A stretch of 17,838 nt of DNA from Acinetobacter sp. (GTDB lineage Bacteria; Pseudomonadota; Gammaproteobacteria; Pseudomonadales; Moraxellaceae), in NCBI GenBank assembly GCA_030152605.1, contig JASLJB010000352.1, positions 1 through 17,838 on the forward strand, written 5' to 3'. Below the pieces are notes generated by a model. It was not told the DNA's origin. It did no database searches and saw nothing but the letters and a program-made list of their open reading frames with translations. This document shows positions 6,992 to 13,936 of the stretch, in pieces (the first letter of the stretch is position 1; every line of letters begins with the position of its first letter). The translations under genes were made by a program, and so were the position numbers.

Positions 6992-9751
6992 TTATTTCGC
7001 AGCAATACTTTGATCTGCCGATGGGGATTTGGCTTTTTTAACGGATCTTTTGGCAGGGGATTTGACTTTGTGTTGAGGGTCGAGTTGATAGAAAATCTCA
7101 TCATTTTTGACATCAATGCGAATTAATTTCGGCAGTTTTTCCTCACTAAGGGCGATCAAAATATGTGTCGCCAAGGCAGGTAACACAGAAGCACTCAAGA
7201 TATGATCGACATTGCGTGCACCGCTATCGACTTCGGTGCAACGACTGAGTAAGAGTTCGATGAGATCATCCGAGTATTCAACTTTTGTGGCGTATTGAGT
7301 TTCAAGCCGCGTAGTGATTTTGCTCAGTTTGTGCTGAATGATGCGAACCAAGAGATCATCATGTAGGGGGAAATAAGGCACGATGCGCATACGGCCCAGG
7401 AAAGCTGGTTTAAATTGTTGATATAAACTCGGTTTGAGCTGCTCGATGAGGGTACTTGCATCAGGCCACGCTTCAACAGGGACATTGAGACAGGCCTGCA
7501 TAATGGCACTTGAACCCGTATTCGAGGTCAATAAGATGATGGTATTTTTAAAGTCGATCATGCGACCTTCACCATCCTCAAGGCTGCCTTTGTCGAGTAC
7601 TTGATAAAATAACTCTTGTACATCAGCGTGGGCTTTTTCAATTTCATCAAGTAGCACCACGCTATAAGGATTTCGACGCACCGCCTCTGTGAGTACGCCG
7701 CCTTGGCCATAACCCACATAACCTGGAGGCGCGCCCTTGAGAGATGAAACAGTATGTGCTTCTTGATATTCAGACATATTGATGGTGATGAGATGTGATT
7801 CGCCACCATAAAGTTCATGGGCCAGCGCTAAGGCCGTTTCAGTTTTACCGACACCACTTGGACCAACCAAAAAGAACACCCCCTGCGGTTTGTTTGGATC
7901 TTCGAGTTTGGCTTTCGAGGTTTTAATACCTTGAACTAATTGACTGAGTGCATAATCTTGGCCCATAACTCGCTCAGCTAATTTATTTTCAAGCGATAAG
8001 ATCTGCTTAATCTCATCCCCCACCATTTTTCCAACAGGAATTCCGGTCCAGTCTGAAATAATTTCATTGACGATTTGTGCATTAACGCGTGGATAGACCA
8101 AAGGATGGTTGGCTTGGATTGTGCAGAGCTGCGCTTCGATTTTTGCGATTTCAGCCTGACGCTGCTGCGATTTCGCCTCAGATTGATCTGCTGTGGCTGC
8201 ATCGTCTTGAAGCTGAGATTGTTCGAGCGCCAATTGTTTTAACTGCTGTAGCAATTGCAATTCCGCTTGCCATTGCGTTTCAGTGTCAGTGATCTGTTGC
8301 TCAAGTTGCGTCAGTGAGTGTCTGATTTGATCGATACGTAATTGATGAATCGGCGCATGTTGATGTTCTTGTTCAACAATATTTAATTCTAAATTTAAAT
8401 TATGTTGTTGTGCTTTGAGTTGATCGAGCTTAACAGGCTGCGCATTTTGCGTGAGTGCAACGCGTGCTGCGGCAGTATCTAAAACACTGATGGCTTTGTC
8501 TGGAAGTTGACGTCCGCTGATGTAACGGTGCGATGAATGTACGGCTGCGACAATTGCCTCATCATCGATACTTAAATTGAAATGATTCGCCATCACTGGA
8601 ATCATGGCACGTAACATATCAACTGCGACTTCGGGACTTGGCTCTTCAACTTTAACCACTTGAAAGCGGCGACTCAGCGCAGCATCTTTTTCAAAGTATT
8701 GTTTGTATTCAGCCCAAGTGGTTGCGGCAATAGTTCTGAGTTCACCGCGCGCCAAAGCCGGTTTGAGCAAATTAGCCGCATCATTTTGTCCGGCTTGGCC
8801 GCCTGCACCGATTAGGGTATGTGCTTCATCTATAAATAGAATAATCGGGTGGCTGCAACTTTGAACCTCTTTGATAACGTGCTTAAGTCGGTTTTCAAAC
8901 TCACCTTTTACACTGGCACCTGCTTGTAATAAACCCATATCCAAGACATGAATTTGCACATTTTTGAGTGCATCGGGTACTTGATTGTTGACGATTTTGA
9001 GAGCGAGTCCTTCAACAACGGCTGTTTTACCTACGCCTGGTTCACCGGTCAAGATCGGATTGTTTTGACGACGGCGCATCAGAATATCCAGCATTAAGCG
9101 AATCTCAAATTCACGACCAATCACCGGATCAATTGCACCATTTTTGGCTTTCTCGGTCAGGTTAATGGTGTATTGATCCAGCGCAGGGGTCTGTGGAGGT
9201 GCTGATTCTTGAGTCGTTTGCTGATTTATGGTTTCTGAATGTAGTGATTGTTCAGATGATCCAAGGTCAGGGCTTTGGTTTTCAATACTGTCCTGACAGA
9301 TATCCAAAAATTTATGTTTCATGGAATCAATAGGAAATAAATCAAACAGGCTCGATGCACGAATCGCCACTTGATATAAGTCTGGCGCAGTCAGTAACGC
9401 AACCAATAAGTGACTGCTACGAATGAGCGGATTTTTTTCAGCACTGGCCAGCAACCAGGCTTGTTCAAGTAAACGCACGATTGATTTGGCAAAAATTGGG
9501 GTGCGGGTATTGCCTTTAGGCAAGTGAGAAATCGTATCGTTGATATCGGCGAGTAAATCATTTTTAGAAATTTTATATTTATCGAGAAGAATATTTAAAT
9601 CATTTTTGGGTGGCAAATGCAGTAATTCATGCATGAAGTGTTCAATTTCAATCTCATAATTTTGCTGGCTAATGCAAAAGTTTGCAGATTTTTCTAAGCT
9701 GGTCCGCGCGGATGTTGATAGTTTTGTAATCAAAAGTTTCAATTTGTTCAT
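6992..9751 (-). CDS. tssH: TssH/ClpV, AAA+ ATPase that disassembles the contracted sheath
   Basis: ClpV unfolds TssC from contracted sheaths so that TssB and TssC are recycled. The 919 residues contain an N-terminal Clp-type domain (about 1-155) and a Ser/Gln-rich linker (157-190). The first AAA+ module has Walker A G-E-P-G-V-G-K-T at 236-243 and Walker B I-I-L-F-I-D-E-A-H at 303-311. A coiled-coil middle domain (about 438-550) follows. The second module has Walker A G-P-S-G-V-G-K-T at 630-637 and Walker B V-V-L-L-D-E-I-E at 698-705, with a probable arginine finger near R788. A Lys-rich tail (895-910) ends the protein. Both ATPase sites look complete. The ClpV assignment over ClpB rests on the T6SS context. 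It is the first gene of the leftward block, with GAGAG before the ATG. Confidence 0.97.
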   Translation of the reverse strand: MNKLKLLITKLSTSARTSLEKSANFCISQQNYEIEIEHFMHELLHLPPKNDLNILLDKYKISKNDLLADINDTISHLPKGNTRTPIFAKSIVRLLEQAWLLASAEKNPLIRSSHLLVALLTAPDLYQVAIRASSLFDLFPIDSMKHKFLDICQDSIENQSPDLGSSEQSLHSETINQQTTQESAPPQTPALDQYTINLTEKAKNGAIDPVIGREFEIRLMLDILMRRRQNNPILTGEPGVGKTAVVEGLALKIVNNQVPDALKNVQIHVLDMGLLQAGASVKGEFENRLKHVIKEVQSCSHPIILFIDEAHTLIGAGGQAGQNDAANLLKPALARGELRTIAATTWAEYKQYFEKDAALSRRFQVVKVEEPSPEVAVDMLRAMIPVMANHFNLSIDDEAIVAAVHSSHRYISGRQLPDKAISVLDTAAARVALTQNAQPVKLDQLKAQQHNLNLELNIVEQEHQHAPIHQLRIDQIRHSLTQLEQQITDTETQWQAELQLLQQLKQLALEQSQLQDDAATADQSEAKSQQRQAEIAKIEAQLCTIQANHPLVYPRVNAQIVNEIISDWTGIPVGKMVGDEIKQILSLENKLAERVMGQDYALSQLVQGIKTSKAKLEDPNKPQGVFFLVGPSGVGKTETALALAHELYGGESHLITINMSEYQEAHTVSSLKGAPPGYVGYGQGGVLTEAVRRNPYSVVLLDEIEKAHADVQELFYQVLDKGSLEDGEGRMIDFKNTIILLTSNTGSSAIMQACLNVPVEAWPDASTLIEQLKPSLYQQFKPAFLGRMRIVPYFPLHDDLLVRIIQHKLSKITTRLETQYATKVEYSDDLIELLLSRCTEVDSGARNVDHILSASVLPALATHILIALSEEKLPKLIRIDVKNDEIFYQLDPQHKVKSPAKRSVKKAKSPSADQSIAAK

Positions 9752-9817
9752 TGGATCTCTCGGTGAATTTTTTTATGTTTGTTGCAAAAAATCTACAAAA
9801 CTTCAGTTGTTTGAAAC

Positions 9818-9837
9818 ATTTATTTTTAAAAATAAAT
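9818..9837. repeat. 20-nt perfect AT-only palindrome
   Basis: The 20-base stretch from 9818 to 9837 is identical to its own reverse complement and contains only A and T. It lies 67-86 nt upstream of the tssH start. It may be an operator, a flexible or intrinsically bent site, or chance in an AT-rich region. Confidence 0.6.
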
Positions 9838-9974
9838 TAAAACAATAGTTTAGATTTTGTTAACATTTGGTTAAAACTTGGCTTACATAAAAAATTTGCT
9901 GTGTGTTGCTTAATCTAGCAAAAAAACTTTTTAAAGCAAACTCAAATATATAATTACCTTGTAATGTGATGACG

Positions 9975-10003
9975 TTGACAATAAAAATGATGATATGTAT
10001 AAA
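9975..10003 (+). promoter_or_regulatory. Near-consensus sigma70 promoter for the asaA-tssB operon
   Basis: TTGACA at 9975-9980 is a perfect -35 box. A 17-nt spacer leads to TATAAA at 9998-10003, one mismatch from the consensus -10. Transcription would start near 10010, giving an untranslated leader of roughly 118 nt before asaA. Such a strong core promoter suggests the operon is either constitutively strong or held down by a repressor or silencer. Confidence 0.75.
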
Positions 10004-10065
10004 GTAACGCAAGTTAGATCTGTAAAGTAAGTTTTTAGTTTTTAAATAAGTAAATATAAGATGTG

Positions 10066-10095
10066 ATTTTTACTAAGAGTTTAGTTAGTAAAAGT
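10066..10095 (+). other. Leader hairpin upstream of asaA
   Basis: TTTTACTAA (10068-10076) and TTAGTAAAA (10085-10093) are perfect inverted repeats with an 8-nt loop. The stem extends by a T-G wobble and an A-T pair to 10066/10095. A duplicated TTAG allows a shorter competing stem (10072-10085). It lies in the predicted leader RNA about 20 nt before the ribosome binding site; as DNA it could also be an operator. Confidence 0.5.
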
Positions 10096-10116
10096 TCATA
10101 GTGGCGTGATAAAAAA

Positions 10117-10121
10117 AGAGG
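10117..10121 (+). promoter_or_regulatory. Ribosome binding site supporting the TTG start of asaA
   Basis: AGAGG at 10117-10121 is 6 nt before TTG at 10128 and 21 nt before the next in-frame ATG at 10143. The spacing favours TTG. Confidence 0.65.
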
Positions 10122-10127
10122 CGAATT

Positions 10128-10769
10128 TTGAAGAAAATTAAGATGTGTGCAGTGCTTTTATCAACTGTGTTTTTGAGTCAGTTTGCAGCTGCTAGTGATA
10201 CCAAGCTGAAGCGTGGCTGCTTAAAGGATCATCCGGTCATGGTGGGGGTTTCAGATCCGAGTTTATTGGGAATTTATACTGAGATTTGTGATAAGAAAAA
10301 TAAAGACAATGTTAATGCTTTATTGGTTCCAGCCGCACAACGTTTTCAGCAGTTAGGTTTGGATTTTCAAGCGCTGCAAATTATTGCAAATTTAGAAGCT
10401 CAAAATGTCGAAAGTCATACGCTAACCGATGTGAAGTTTTTAATCGGCGCAAAGTTCGCTCAAGAATCCTTGCAACACATGCGTAACCAACAGTCTCGAT
10501 TCCTCAATACCGATTCAACTTATCCTGCTGCAAAAAGTCTAGCCGAAGAAATTCAGAAAACACTTCCTTCCAGTGTGTTACAGGAGTTGGCTCCAAGTCC
10601 AACACCTGTTCGTAGTTATCAACCGCCAAGAACTCAAACTAAACCTAGACCACGTCCTGCTGTACGACCAGTTCCGGCAACGCGACCTGCTGCCGCGCCT
10701 GTTGTAAAACCAACACCGGCTGCGAAACCGCCAGCAAAACCAGCACAATCACCATTTTCAAATCTTTAA
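10128..10769 (+). CDS. asaA: AsaA-like periplasmic T6SS accessory protein
   Basis: The 213-residue product has a classical signal peptide (basic M-K-K-I-K, hydrophobic core, probable cleavage after A-A-A at about 20-22). The mature part is a mostly helical domain (about 25-155) with two cysteines (C31, C54) that could form a disulfide. It ends in a Pro-rich tail (about 156-208, many P-x-P and K-P repeats). AsaA is an Acinetobacter-specific periplasmic protein encoded just upstream of tssB and reported to affect TssM and membrane-complex assembly; I assign it by position, export signal and size. The TTG start is chosen from the ribosome binding site and because it supplies the Lys-rich start of the signal peptide. 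It is the first gene of the rightward operon and lies 31 nt before tssB. Confidence 0.8.
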   Translation: MKKIKMCAVLLSTVFLSQFAAASDTKLKRGCLKDHPVMVGVSDPSLLGIYTEICDKKNKDNVNALLVPAAQRFQQLGLDFQALQIIANLEAQNVESHTLTDVKFLIGAKFAQESLQHMRNQQSRFLNTDSTYPAAKSLAEEIQKTLPSSVLQELAPSPTPVRSYQPPRTQTKPRPRPAVRPVPATRPAAAPVVKPTPAAKPPAKPAQSPFSNL

Positions 10770-10800
10770 AACATACGTGGCTGAATAAGGGGAAATAATC

Positions 10801-11310
10801 ATGGCTAAAAGAGAAAGTGTTCAAAAAAAGCTTCAGCGGATTCGTCCTCCACGTGTCCAATTAACCTACGATGTTGAAGTGGGTGATGGTAAGGAAGTTA
10901 AAGAATTGCCGTTTGTTGTTGGGGTGATGGGGGACTTTTCGGCAGCTTCTGAAGTGGAGAAATCCAAGCTGAAAGATAAAAAGTTTATCAATGTTGACCT
11001 CGAAAACATTGATGAAGTCATGAGTTCTTTAGCACCGCGTGCTGCATTTCAAGTGGAAAATACGCTCACTGATGAGGGGGGCAGCATGGGGGTCGATCTC
11101 ACTTTTAACGCAATGGAAGACTTTCGACCTGAAAGTGTGGTGCAACAAGTTGATCCATTACGTCAGTTGGTCGAAGCACGTGAACGCTTAACTGATCTGC
11201 GTAATAAGATTTCTAACAGCGAAAAACTTGAAGACCTGTTAGATGAGGTGCTGAAAAACACCGATCAAGTTCGAAAAATGACGGCTGAAGCAGGAGATAA
11301 GCATGAGTAA
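10801..11310 (+). CDS. tssB: TssB (VipA), small sheath subunit
   Basis: TssB pairs with TssC to build the contractile sheath around the Hcp tube in the cytoplasm. The 169 residues match the family. The signature R-P-P-R-V-Q-L-T-Y-D-V-E (15-26) is present, followed by L-P-F-V-V-G-V-M-G-D-F-S (36-47). The C-terminal half is helical (L-R-Q-L-V-E-A-R-E-R-L onward). AAGGGGA precedes the ATG. The stop overlaps the tssC start by 8 nt, consistent with coupled, near-equimolar translation. Confidence 0.98.
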   Translation: MAKRESVQKKLQRIRPPRVQLTYDVEVGDGKEVKELPFVVGVMGDFSAASEVEKSKLKDKKFINVDLENIDEVMSSLAPRAAFQVENTLTDEGGSMGVDLTFNAMEDFRPESVVQQVDPLRQLVEARERLTDLRNKISNSEKLEDLLDEVLKNTDQVRKMTAEAGDKHE

Positions 11311-12784
11311 TCTTCAAAGTACTGCTGTTGCACAACCCGAAACTGAAGCGTTTAGCTTGCTGGATTCGATTGTTGAACAGAGTCGCATCGCACGTAATGA
11401 CGAAGAGCATGATCGAGCTAAAAACTTACTTGGTGAACTTGCAAGAGAAGTGATGGCTGGCACGATTACCGTGTCGGATAATATGACCTTATCGCTTGAT
11501 AAGCGTATCGCTGAAATTGATGAAATGATTTCGGGTCAGTTAAGTCGAATCATGCACAGCCCCGAGTTCCAGAAAATAGAATCCACTTGGCGTGGTCTTT
11601 ATTATTTCTGTCAGGAAACACCGTCCAATCCGTTGATCAAAATTACCATGCTCAACACCACCAAAAAAGAACTGATCAAAGACTTTCAGGGTGCAACAGA
11701 CTTTGATCAAAGTACCTTGTTTAAAAAAGTCTATGAAGAGGAATATGGTTCTTTCGGTGGTGCACCTTATGCTGCACTGATTGGTGACTTTGAGTTTGAT
11801 CGTACCCCGTCTGACATGTATTTACTTGAGCAAATTTCTCACGTCGCTGCAGCAGCACATGCACCATTTATTTCGGCAGCGAGCTCAAACATGTTGGGGC
11901 TGGAGTCCTTTACTGATATCGATCGCCCACGTGACGTCTCTAAGATTTTTGAAACGGCTGAGTATGTACAGTGGCGTTCATTCCGAGAAAGTGATGATGC
12001 GCGTTATGTTGCACTGACCATGCCACGGGTATTGGGTCGACTTCCATATCATCCGAAAGAAGGTATGGCCACAGAAGGTTTTAATTTCGTTGAAGAAGTT
12101 TCTGGTGGCAACCATGACGAATATCTGTGGATGAATGCGGCGTATGCCTTTAGTACTCGACTGACCAATGCCTTTGACATGTATGGCTGGTGTGCAGCGA
12201 TTCGTGGAGTTGAAGGTGGTGGGATGGTTGAGGGCTTGCCGGTACATACCTTTAAAACCAGCGATGGCGAAGTGTCTTTCAAGTGCCCAACAGAAATTGC
12301 GATTACCGACCGTCGTGAAAAAGAATTGAGCGACTTGGGTTTTATTCCATTGGTTCACTGTAAAAACACTGATTATGCTGCGTTTTTTGGCGCACAATCG
12401 ACGCAAAAACCGAAAAAATATACCACTGATTCTGCCAATGCCAACTCGGCATTGTCGAGTCAAATCCAGTACATCATGGCGGTATCACGTATTGCGCATT
12501 ACTTAAAAGCCATGATGCGCGACAAGATTGGTAGCTTTGCATCAGCAGGTAATGTTGAAGCATTTTTAAATGAGTGGTTATCACAATATATCTTACTTGA
12601 TGATGGGGCCTCTCAAGAAGCAAAAGCACAATATCCGCTTCGTGAGGCATCAGTAAAGGTTGTAGAAGATCCTGCATCGCCAGGTCACTACAAGTCTGTG
12701 GTCTTTTTAAGACCACATTTCCAGTTGGATGAGTTGTCAGTTTCATTGCGACTTGTCACTGAGTTACCTCAGTCCTCGAACTAA
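11303..12784 (+). CDS. tssC: TssC (VipB), large sheath subunit
   Basis: TssC forms the bulk of the contractile sheath and is the ClpV substrate. The 493 residues match the usual length of about 490-500. E-S-T-W-R-G-L (93-99) is the conserved family motif, and the P-R-D-V-S-K-I-F, G-R-L-P-Y and W-M-N-A-A-Y-A-F segments typical of TssC follow in order. The C-terminus ends P-Q-S-S-N. GCAGGAG lies inside the end of tssB and serves as its ribosome binding site. Confidence 0.98.
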   Translation: MSNLQSTAVAQPETEAFSLLDSIVEQSRIARNDEEHDRAKNLLGELAREVMAGTITVSDNMTLSLDKRIAEIDEMISGQLSRIMHSPEFQKIESTWRGLYYFCQETPSNPLIKITMLNTTKKELIKDFQGATDFDQSTLFKKVYEEEYGSFGGAPYAALIGDFEFDRTPSDMYLLEQISHVAAAAHAPFISAASSNMLGLESFTDIDRPRDVSKIFETAEYVQWRSFRESDDARYVALTMPRVLGRLPYHPKEGMATEGFNFVEEVSGGNHDEYLWMNAAYAFSTRLTNAFDMYGWCAAIRGVEGGGMVEGLPVHTFKTSDGEVSFKCPTEIAITDRREKELSDLGFIPLVHCKNTDYAAFFGAQSTQKPKKYTTDSANANSALSSQIQYIMAVSRIAHYLKAMMRDKIGSFASAGNVEAFLNEWLSQYILLDDGASQEAKAQYPLREASVKVVEDPASPGHYKSVVFLRPHFQLDELSVSLRLVTELPQSSN

Positions 12785-12830
12785 AAAGGCAGCTAATAAT
12801 TAATAACTTTAAAAAACTTAGGAAAATACG

Positions 12831-13334
12831 ATGAAAGACATCTATGTACGATTCACTGGGAAATACAAGGTTGACGGCGAGTCTCGCGATTCTGAGCACA
12901 AAGACTGGTTAGAGGTTAACTCTTGGGCGCATAACATTCGTCAGCCTAAGTCTGCAACTTCTTCAAGTGTTGGTGGTCATACCGCGGAGCGTGTTGAACA
13001 CTCTGACATGATTTTTGTGAAAGATTTGGATGCAACCAGTCCAAAACTATGGGAAGCATGTTCAGCAGGTTATACCTTTGACGAAGTTCAAATCGACTTC
13101 TATCGTGCAAATGGCGATAAGCGTATCAAGTATTTGCAAGTCAAGTTAAAACACGTGTTGGTTTCAAGTGTTACGCCGACTGTAAACGAAGAAGGTGTTC
13201 CAACTGAAACTTTTGGTCTTAAATATGCCGCTGTTGAGTGGACCTATAATCAACAAGACATCAATGGTTCAGCCAAAGGTGCAGTCACCAAAAAATGGTC
13301 ACTTTCAAATAACACGGCCTCTTACTCTGCATAA
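12831..13334 (+). CDS. hcp: Hcp (TssD), T6SS inner-tube protein
   Basis: Hcp hexamers stack into the tube propelled through the sheath, and Hcp is released in large amounts when the system fires. The 167 residues show the family start (M-K-D-I-Y-V-R-F), the D-W-L-E-V-N-S-W and E-H-S-D-M-I-F-V-K segments, and the beta-barrel core through V-E-W-T-Y. It has no C-terminal extension and so no fused effector domain. TAGGA upstream is a good ribosome binding site. It lies 46 nt after tssC. A strong hairpin follows its stop, which may raise hcp mRNA over downstream genes. Confidence 0.98.
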   Translation: MKDIYVRFTGKYKVDGESRDSEHKDWLEVNSWAHNIRQPKSATSSSVGGHTAERVEHSDMIFVKDLDATSPKLWEACSAGYTFDEVQIDFYRANGDKRIKYLQVKLKHVLVSSVTPTVNEEGVPTETFGLKYAAVEWTYNQQDINGSAKGAVTKKWSLSNNTASYSA

Positions 13335-13353
13335 TTCCAGCTTATAAGAACTC

Positions 13354-13385
13354 AGATAGTGGGGAACTGATGTTTCCCTCTATTT
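13354..13385 (+). terminator. Strong hairpin just downstream of hcp (attenuator, processing or stabilising structure)
   Basis: GGGGAAC (13361-13367) pairs with GTTTCCC (13372-13378; one G-T pair) around a TGAT loop. After a single T-T mismatch the stem continues with AGATAG (13354-13359) against CTATTT (13380-13385; one G-T pair). In all this gives 13 base pairs, 19 nt after the hcp stop. The tail is T-rich but has no clean run of T's, so partial termination or 3'-end protection is more likely than complete termination: the downstream tssE, tssF and tssG need read-through. Confidence 0.65.
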
Positions 13386-13449
13386 CTATGTTGATTGAAA
13401 AAAACATGTTGACCTGCACATTTAAAAACGGACAAGAAGCCAGAGGAAT

Positions 13450-13923
13450 ATGGGACTCGATCATTTATACCCTTACGGATTTAGATCAACCTTATTTGAT
13501 CGATTAATACCACCAGATGACAATATTAAAGGTTTGTCTATTCAAAGCTTGCGAGAGTCTGTTGCCAACGATCTCGAAGATTTACTCAATAGTCGTATGG
13601 CAAAACTCGACCATGTCATTGCAGATTTTCCATGGGTGAAAAAATCGATTATTCAGTTTGGCATTATCGACTTTGTGGGCTTATCCACGGCGAATCCGCT
13701 CGATCGCGATAAGATTTGTCAGTCAATTGAACAGTCGATTGCGGCACATGAACCGCGACTGCGTCAAATCAAAGTCGAGATGTTGATGGATGGCGATAAT
13801 ATGGGGGCTTTGTGTTTAAGTATTCAAGCCTACCTGAATATTCATCCCCTGTATGAACCGATTGTATTCGATGCCTTATTAAAGCCCACCACACAACAAT
13901 ATGTAATTTCTGCACGATCTTAA
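13450..13923 (+). CDS. tssE: TssE, gp25-like baseplate protein
   Basis: TssE is the T4 gp25 homolog that starts sheath assembly at the baseplate. The 157 residues include S-T-L-F-D-R-L-I (13-20) typical of TssE, the helical L-E-D-L-L-N-S-R region, and the conserved gp25 motif E-P-R-L (101-104) followed by beta strands. ATG 13450 is the only start available: a stop lies 27-25 nt upstream in frame with no start codon in between. The AGAGGA just before it is close (2-3 nt), so translation may be inefficient, in keeping with the low copy number needed. Confidence 0.95.
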   Translation: MGLDHLYPYGFRSTLFDRLIPPDDNIKGLSIQSLRESVANDLEDLLNSRMAKLDHVIADFPWVKKSIIQFGIIDFVGLSTANPLDRDKICQSIEQSIAAHEPRLRQIKVEMLMDGDNMGALCLSIQAYLNIHPLYEPIVFDALLKPTTQQYVISARS

Positions 13924-13936
13924 AAGTAGGTATGCT

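Larger units (their letters stand above)
9752..10127 (+). other. AT-rich divergent intergenic control region between tssH and asaA
   Basis: This 376-nt gap has no convincing gene on either strand. It is much more AT-rich than the flanking genes, as expected for a target of H-NS-type silencing (inference). It holds a strong rightward promoter (9975-10003), a 20-nt perfect palindrome (9818-9837) and a leader hairpin (10066-10095). For the leftward tssH operon I see only weak promoter-like sequences in a T/A-rich background and cannot choose one. Since both arms of the T6SS start here, this is the obvious place for coordinated control. Confidence 0.8.

Noticed and set aside
6992..9751. ClpB disaggregase instead of ClpV
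   Set aside because: The two families share the ATPase layout, but placement directly upstream of tssA, tssK and tssL supports ClpV.
11978..12463. 161-codon minus-strand open frame inside tssC
   Set aside because: It is a shadow of a certain, conserved sheath gene, has a composition unlike a real protein and lacks a plausible operon context.
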